DNA of 64,000 bases. Source: Burkholderia ubonensis. GTDB taxonomy: Bacteria > Pseudomonadota > Gammaproteobacteria > Burkholderiales > Burkholderiaceae. A model generated the notes under the pieces. It ran no database searches, was not told the DNA's origin, and saw only the letters and a program-made list of their open reading frames with translations. The position numbers and the translations under genes were made by a program. The stretch lies in contig NZ_CP013420.1 of NCBI RefSeq assembly GCF_001718695.1, positions 2,294,001-2,358,000 of the forward strand. Direction: 5' to 3'. Shown here piece after piece: positions 60,199 to 64,000 of the stretch (positions are counted from its first letter, which is position 1; every line of letters starts with the position of its first letter).

Positions 60199-60981
60199 TT
60201 ACTTGGCGGAGATGTCGATGTCGCCGAAGTACTTCCGGCCCAGCGTCTTGACCGTGCCGTCGGCCTTCAGCTTGTCGATCGCGGCGTTCAGCTTCGCCTT
60301 CAGCGCGTCGTCGCCCTTGCGCAGGCCGAACGCGATGCCGTTGCCGAGAATCCGGTCGTCGCGCACCGGCTGCCCGGCGAACGAGAAGTCCTTGCCGTCC
60401 GGGCGCGACAGGAAGCCGCGCTGGCCGGACGGCGCGAGCACCAGCGTCGCGTCGACGCGGCCCGCCACGAGATCCGCGTACGCCTGGTTCTGGTCCTGGT
60501 ACGCGACCACCGACACGCCGGCCGGCTCCCAGTGCGCCTTCGCATAGGTTTCCTGGATCGACGCCTGCAGCACGCCGACCCGCTTGCCCTTCAGCGATTC
60601 CGGCGTCGGCTGCAAGCCGCTGCCGTTGCGCGCGATCAGCTGCGTCGGCACGCGGTAGATGATCGTCGTGAAGTCGATCGCCTGGCGCCGCTGCTCGGTC
60701 GCGTTCATCGCCGAGTTGATCGCGTCGAACTTGCGGCCCTGCAGCGCGGGAATCAGCCCGTCGAACGACGTCTCGACCCATTTGCACGACAGCTTCGCGG
60801 TCTGGCAGACCGCATTGCCGACGTCGATGTCGAAGCCCTGCAGGTCGCCGTTCGGCGCCTTCGATTCGAACGGCGGATATTGGGCCTCGAGGCCGAAGCG
60901 CAGCGTCTGCTGCCCGTCGGCGCACGCCGCGCCGGAGCCGAACGCGCAGGCGAGCGCGAGCCAGAGTTTCAGGTGTTTCAT
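60199..60981 (-). CDS. amino-acid ABC transporter periplasmic binding protein
   Basis: The 260-residue precursor has a Sec signal peptide (MKHLKLWLALACAFGSGAACA). The mature domain is of the HisJ/ArgT (SBP_bac_3) type: RFGLEAQYPPFESKAPNGDLQGFDIDVGNAVC, then DGLIPALQGRKFDAINSAMNATEQRRQAIDFT. Ligands are likely basic amino acids or opine-like compounds. No permease or ATPase gene is in the same run, so it must use a transporter encoded elsewhere. It is second of three minus-strand genes with the aminotransferase and oxidase, suggesting a small amino-acid catabolic operon. Confidence 0.88.
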   Translation of the reverse strand: MKHLKLWLALACAFGSGAACADGQQTLRFGLEAQYPPFESKAPNGDLQGFDIDVGNAVCQTAKLSCKWVETSFDGLIPALQGRKFDAINSAMNATEQRRQAIDFTTIIYRVPTQLIARNGSGLQPTPESLKGKRVGVLQASIQETYAKAHWEPAGVSVVAYQDQNQAYADLVAGRVDATLVLAPSGQRGFLSRPDGKDFSFAGQPVRDDRILGNGIAFGLRKGDDALKAKLNAAIDKLKADGTVKTLGRKYFGDIDISAK

Positions 60982-61009
60982 CAGGTTTTCCTCGTCGACC
61001 GGAGTGATG

Positions 61010-62164
61010 TCATATGCCGCGCAACCGGCGCGCGCCTTCGATCAGCGTCGCGTCGTCCTTCGAAAAGCTGAGCCGGATCACGCCGGCGTCGGTGCCGTCG
61101 GTGTAGAACGCCGACAGCGGAATCGTCGCGACGCGCGCATCGCGGATCAGGCGCAGCACGAAATCGCTGTCGTGCTCGTCGGAGAAATGCCGGAACCGCG
61201 CGAGCATGAAGAACGAGCCTTCGCTCGGCAGCAGCTCGAAGCGCGACCCGGCCAGCTCGCGCGCGAGCAGGTCGCGCTTGGCCTGGTAGAACGCCGACAG
61301 GCCGAGATAGCTGTCGGGCTGCGCGAGCATCTCCGCGAACGCAATCTGCATCGGCGTGTCGGCCGAGAACATCATGAACTGGTGCACCTTGCGGATCTCG
61401 TCCATCAGCTCGGCCGGCGCGAGACAGTAGCCGACCCGCCAGCCGGTCACGTGGAACGACTTGCCGAACGACGACACGATCACGCTGCGCTCGGCCAGCT
61501 CGCGATGCCGCGCCATGCTCTGGTGCGGCGCGCCGTCGAACACGACGTGCTCGTAGACCTCGTCGGACAGGATCACGATGTCGGTGTCGCGCGTGAGCTG
61601 CGCGAGGCGCGCGACGTCCGCTTCGGAGAACACCGTCGCGGTCGGGTTGTGCGGCGTGTTGACGATGATCATCCGCGTGCGCGGCGTGATCGCCGCGGCC
61701 ACCTCGTCCCAGTCGACGCGGAAGTGCTCGGGCGACAGCTTGATCGCGACCGGCGTCGCGCCCTGCATCCGCACGATCGGCGCATAGCTGTCGAACGAAG
61801 GCTCGAAATAGATCACTTCGTCGCCCGGATGCACGAGCGCGCTGATCGTCGCGTACAGCCCCTCGCTCGCGCTCGCGATCACCGTGACCTCGGTGGCCGG
61901 GTCGTAGCGGGTGCCATAGAGCGCCTCGGTCTTCTCGGCCAGCCGCTCGCGCAGCGGCGCGACGCCGGCCATCGGGGCGTACTGGTTGTGCCCGTCGCGC
62001 ATCGCGCGCGCGACGCCTTCGACGAGCGCCGGATCGGGCGCGAAATTCGGCGCGCCCTGCGACAGGTTCAGCGCATCGTGCTGCGCGGCGAGCTGGCCGA
62101 TCACGGTGAAGATCGTCGTCCCGACGTCCGGCAGCTTCGAACGGGGCGCGGTGGCGCTTCGCAT
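61010..62164 (-). CDS. PLP-dependent aminotransferase (YbdL / methionine aminotransferase-like)
   Basis: This 384-residue class I fold-type I aminotransferase has LSQGAPNFAPDPALVEGV, NTPHNPTATVFS, the aspartate in VILSDEVYEHVVFDG, and the PLP lysine in SSFGKSFHVTGWRVGYCLAP. The closest pattern is YbdL and kynurenine aminotransferases, which act on methionine and aromatic amino acids with 2-oxo acids. It is first in a run with the amino-acid binding protein and the hydroxyacid oxidase. Together these could import an amino acid, transaminate it and oxidise a related hydroxy acid; this is inference. Confidence 0.88.
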   Translation of the reverse strand: MRSATAPRSKLPDVGTTIFTVIGQLAAQHDALNLSQGAPNFAPDPALVEGVARAMRDGHNQYAPMAGVAPLRERLAEKTEALYGTRYDPATEVTVIASASEGLYATISALVHPGDEVIYFEPSFDSYAPIVRMQGATPVAIKLSPEHFRVDWDEVAAAITPRTRMIIVNTPHNPTATVFSEADVARLAQLTRDTDIVILSDEVYEHVVFDGAPHQSMARHRELAERSVIVSSFGKSFHVTGWRVGYCLAPAELMDEIRKVHQFMMFSADTPMQIAFAEMLAQPDSYLGLSAFYQAKRDLLARELAGSRFELLPSEGSFFMLARFRHFSDEHDSDFVLRLIRDARVATIPLSAFYTDGTDAGVIRLSFSKDDATLIEGARRLRGI

Positions 62165-62366
62165 GACTCCTCCTGGTTGTATCGCTGTCGGACGCGGCGG
62201 GCGCGTCCGGATCGTTCAACCGATTTAGCCGCAGCCAATATCGCGCGGCAATCGAAAGATAGTCATGGCAGCCATGCATTCAGGTCATGACACACATCGC
62301 GCCAGGTTCAATTTTTGGAGGATTGGGGGTTCCCGTCATGCAATGAAGGCATTTCGCGGGCAGGCG

Positions 62367-63029
62367 TCAACCGCCGGACGCCCCCGGCACGGCGGCCAGG
62401 TAGGCCTGCAGCGCCGCGTGCAGTTCGTCGCGCAGCGCGGCGGCGCCTGGCGCGGGCCCGCGCGTCAGCAGCGACTGCGACACCCATCCGTAGCACAGCG
62501 AATGCGCGAGCCGCGCGACCTCGCCGAGCCGTTCTGCCGGCGGCGGATCGGCCGCGTGCGCGAGCGCGTCGCGCCACAGTTCGACGTAGCCGTCATAATG
62601 ACGCCGGTACGCGGCGAGCGGCGACACCTGCCGCTCGAGCGCGAACAGCGCGGTCCATAGCCCGGCGTCCGCAATCACGACGTCGACCTGCAGCGCGACG
62701 AACGCGGCGGCAACTTCGGCGCGCGGCCGGCCGCGCAATGCCTGCGCCGCGGCGCGCAACTGGTCGGCCATCGCCTGCACGCGCCGGTGGATGCACAGCG
62801 CCGCGAGGCTCTGCTTGTCGGCGAAATACTCGTAGAACGTGCCCACGCTCACGCCCGCCACCGCCGCGATCTCGCGGATCGTCGCCTTCGCATAGCCGCG
62901 CTCGAGCAAAAGCTGAACGAACGCCTGCTGCAGCGCATCGGAGCTCGCCTGCGCGCGCGGCTGGCGCGGCCGGCGGCGCAGCGCGGGCCGGGGCTGCGGC
63001 GCCGGAACCTGAACATGTCGCGGCGGCAT
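62367..63029 (-). CDS. TetR-family transcriptional regulator
   Basis: This 220-residue protein begins with an unusually basic, proline-rich N-terminus (MPPRHVQVPAPQPRPALRRR). The TetR helix-turn-helix follows (ALQQAFVQLLLERGYAKATIREIAAVAGVSVGTFYEYFADKQSLAALCI, about residues 33-80) and then a helical ligand domain. The ATG at 63029 is chosen; the frame stays open further but leaves the family. It is divergent from the acyl-CoA dehydrogenase by 54 bases and probably represses it. Confidence 0.88.
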   Translation of the reverse strand: MPPRHVQVPAPQPRPALRRRPRQPRAQASSDALQQAFVQLLLERGYAKATIREIAAVAGVSVGTFYEYFADKQSLAALCIHRRVQAMADQLRAAAQALRGRPRAEVAAAFVALQVDVVIADAGLWTALFALERQVSPLAAYRRHYDGYVELWRDALAHAADPPPAERLGEVARLAHSLCYGWVSQSLLTRGPAPGAAALRDELHAALQAYLAAVPGASGG

Positions 63030-63083
63030 ATTTGCTACTCTGGAATCAGGACAAGACGAAGCCCCGGATGAGGAGACACATCG

Positions 63084-64000
63084 ATGACAGGCCCGACGCA
63101 CGCAGTCTCGAACCAGTTCGACGAACTCGTCGACTATAACCTCTTCACGACCGACGCCGCGCTGCGCGAGGCGCTCGCGCGCGCCGGGGCCGGCTGGGCC
63201 GCGCCGCAGCTCGACGCGTACGGCGCCCGGCTCGGCAGCGCCGACACCGCGCAGCTCGCCGACGACGCGAACCACTATCCGCCGGAACTGCACGCATTCG
63301 ACCGGCGCGGCCGGCGCATCGACCGCGTCGAGTTCCATCCGGCCTGGCACGCGCTGCTCGGCCTGTATCGCGCCGAAGGCTTCGTGTCGCTCGCGTTCCG
63401 CGACACGCGGCCCGGCCGCTGGGCGGCGACCGCCGCCGGCTTCTACCTGCACGGCCAGATCGAGGCCGGCACGCTGTGCCCGGCGACGATGACGCAGGCC
63501 GCGATCCCCGTGCTGCAGAAGGAGCCCGCGCTGTGGGAGATGCTGCGCGACAAGCTCTACAGCGACGTCTACGACCCGCGCGACGTGCCGGTCGCGGACA
63601 AGCGCTCGATCTGGATCGGCATGGGCATGACCGAGAAACAGGGCGGCTCCGACGTGCGCGCGAACACGACGCTCGCGACGCCGGCCGGCGCGGGCGGCCG
63701 CGGCGGCGAATACCGGCTGCGCGGCCACAAGTGGTTCTTCTCCGCGCCGATGTGCGACGCGCACCTCGTCGTCGCGCGCACCGACGCCGGCGGCCCGTCG
63801 TGCTTCTACGTGCCGCGCTGGCGGCCCGACGGCACGAAGAACGCGGTCGAGATCCAGCGCCTGAAGAACAAGGTCGGCAACCGCAGCAACTCGAGCAGCG
63901 AGATCGAGCTCGACGATGCGTGGGGCATCATGCTCGGCGACGAAGGCCGCGGCATCCCGACCATCATCGAGATGGCGACCTATACGCGCCTGAACTGCGT
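63084..64000 (+). CDS. AidB-like acyl-CoA dehydrogenase (3' end beyond window)
   Basis: At least 305 residues are visible and the frame is open to the window edge. The start, SNQFDELVDYNLFTTDAALREAL, and the later segments ANHYPPELHAFDRRGRRIDRVEFHPAWHALL, IWIGMGMTEKQGGSDVRANTT (FAD-binding MTEKQGGSD) and LRGHKWFFSAPMCD match the AidB/isovaleryl-CoA-dehydrogenase-like group rather than ordinary acyl-CoA dehydrogenases. AidB of E. coli is linked to protection from alkylation damage. Most Burkholderia copies are of unknown substrate. AGGAG precedes the ATG at 63084. Confidence 0.9.
   Translation, partial: MTGPTHAVSNQFDELVDYNLFTTDAALREALARAGAGWAAPQLDAYGARLGSADTAQLADDANHYPPELHAFDRRGRRIDRVEFHPAWHALLGLYRAEGFVSLAFRDTRPGRWAATAAGFYLHGQIEAGTLCPATMTQAAIPVLQKEPALWEMLRDKLYSDVYDPRDVPVADKRSIWIGMGMTEKQGGSDVRANTTLATPAGAGGRGGEYRLRGHKWFFSAPMCDAHLVVARTDAGGPSCFYVPRWRPDGTKNAVEIQRLKNKVGNRSNSSSEIELDDAWGIMLGDEGRGIPTIIEMATYTRLNC

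Overview
The window looks like part of the main chromosome of a Burkholderia, most likely the cepacia complex. The grounds are very high GC with strong GC3 bias, the rpsU-fliC-fliD order, a tandem glycine riboswitch ahead of gcvTHP, and a microcompartment-free ethanolamine pathway. The species cannot be fixed from the sequence alone.

Layout. 0-4.2 kb: aquaporin Z, a HAD phosphatase, a BadF-type sugar kinase, 3-methyladenine glycosylase I and ribosomal protein S21. 4.6-7.6 kb: a flagellar segment (fliC behind a sigma-28-type promoter, a frameshifted fliD, a fliT-like gene). 7.7-22.9 kb: a probable flagellin-glycosylation island. Three paralogous TPR/O-GlcNAc-transferase-type proteins lie on the minus strand. 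Divergent to them is a tightly coupled six-gene operon: methyltransferase, FAD oxidoreductase, WbqC-like, methyltransferase, DegT-type sugar aminotransferase, and a 1130-residue multi-module glycosyltransferase. 23.0-24.9 kb: a decayed patch with a truncated, frameshifted TIGR04222-type gene, an AT-rich junction, an orphan ricin-type lectin gene and tRNA-Arg(CCG). 25-30 kb: a diheme cytochrome c, Rep helicase, a Gfo/Idh oxidoreductase broken by a 4-bp duplication, and a lipoprotein. 30.3-38.1 kb: the glycine/serine block (riboswitch, gcvT, gcvH, gcvP, an alginate-lyase-like gene, sdaA). 38.1-42.2 kb: vapBC with an operator, an acetolactate-synthase-like enzyme, a frameshifted GT9 gene and a 12-bp minisatellite. 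42.2-52.3 kb: two-carbon/ethanolamine catabolism. An AraC regulator and an aldehyde dehydrogenase with a consensus sigma-54 promoter are separated by a PPOX gene and an MFS/LysR pair from eutC, eutB and the ethanolamine permease. 52.5-58.7 kb: a CmpX-type channel, a 27-copy octamer array, a His-rich zinc-ribbon protein, the CadA-type metal ATPase with its CadR operator, and a PadR regulator. 58.7-64 kb: a FAD-linked oxidase, an amino-acid binding protein, an aminotransferase, a TetR regulator and the start of an AidB-like acyl-CoA dehydrogenase.

The genes appear to work together as follows. The island probably makes and attaches sugars to the small flagellin. GcvTHP and SdaA link glycine and serine breakdown. 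The permease, EutBC and aldehyde dehydrogenase convert ethanolamine to acetaldehyde and then acetate. Four genes are split by clean frameshifts, so either real decay or draft-quality base errors are present.
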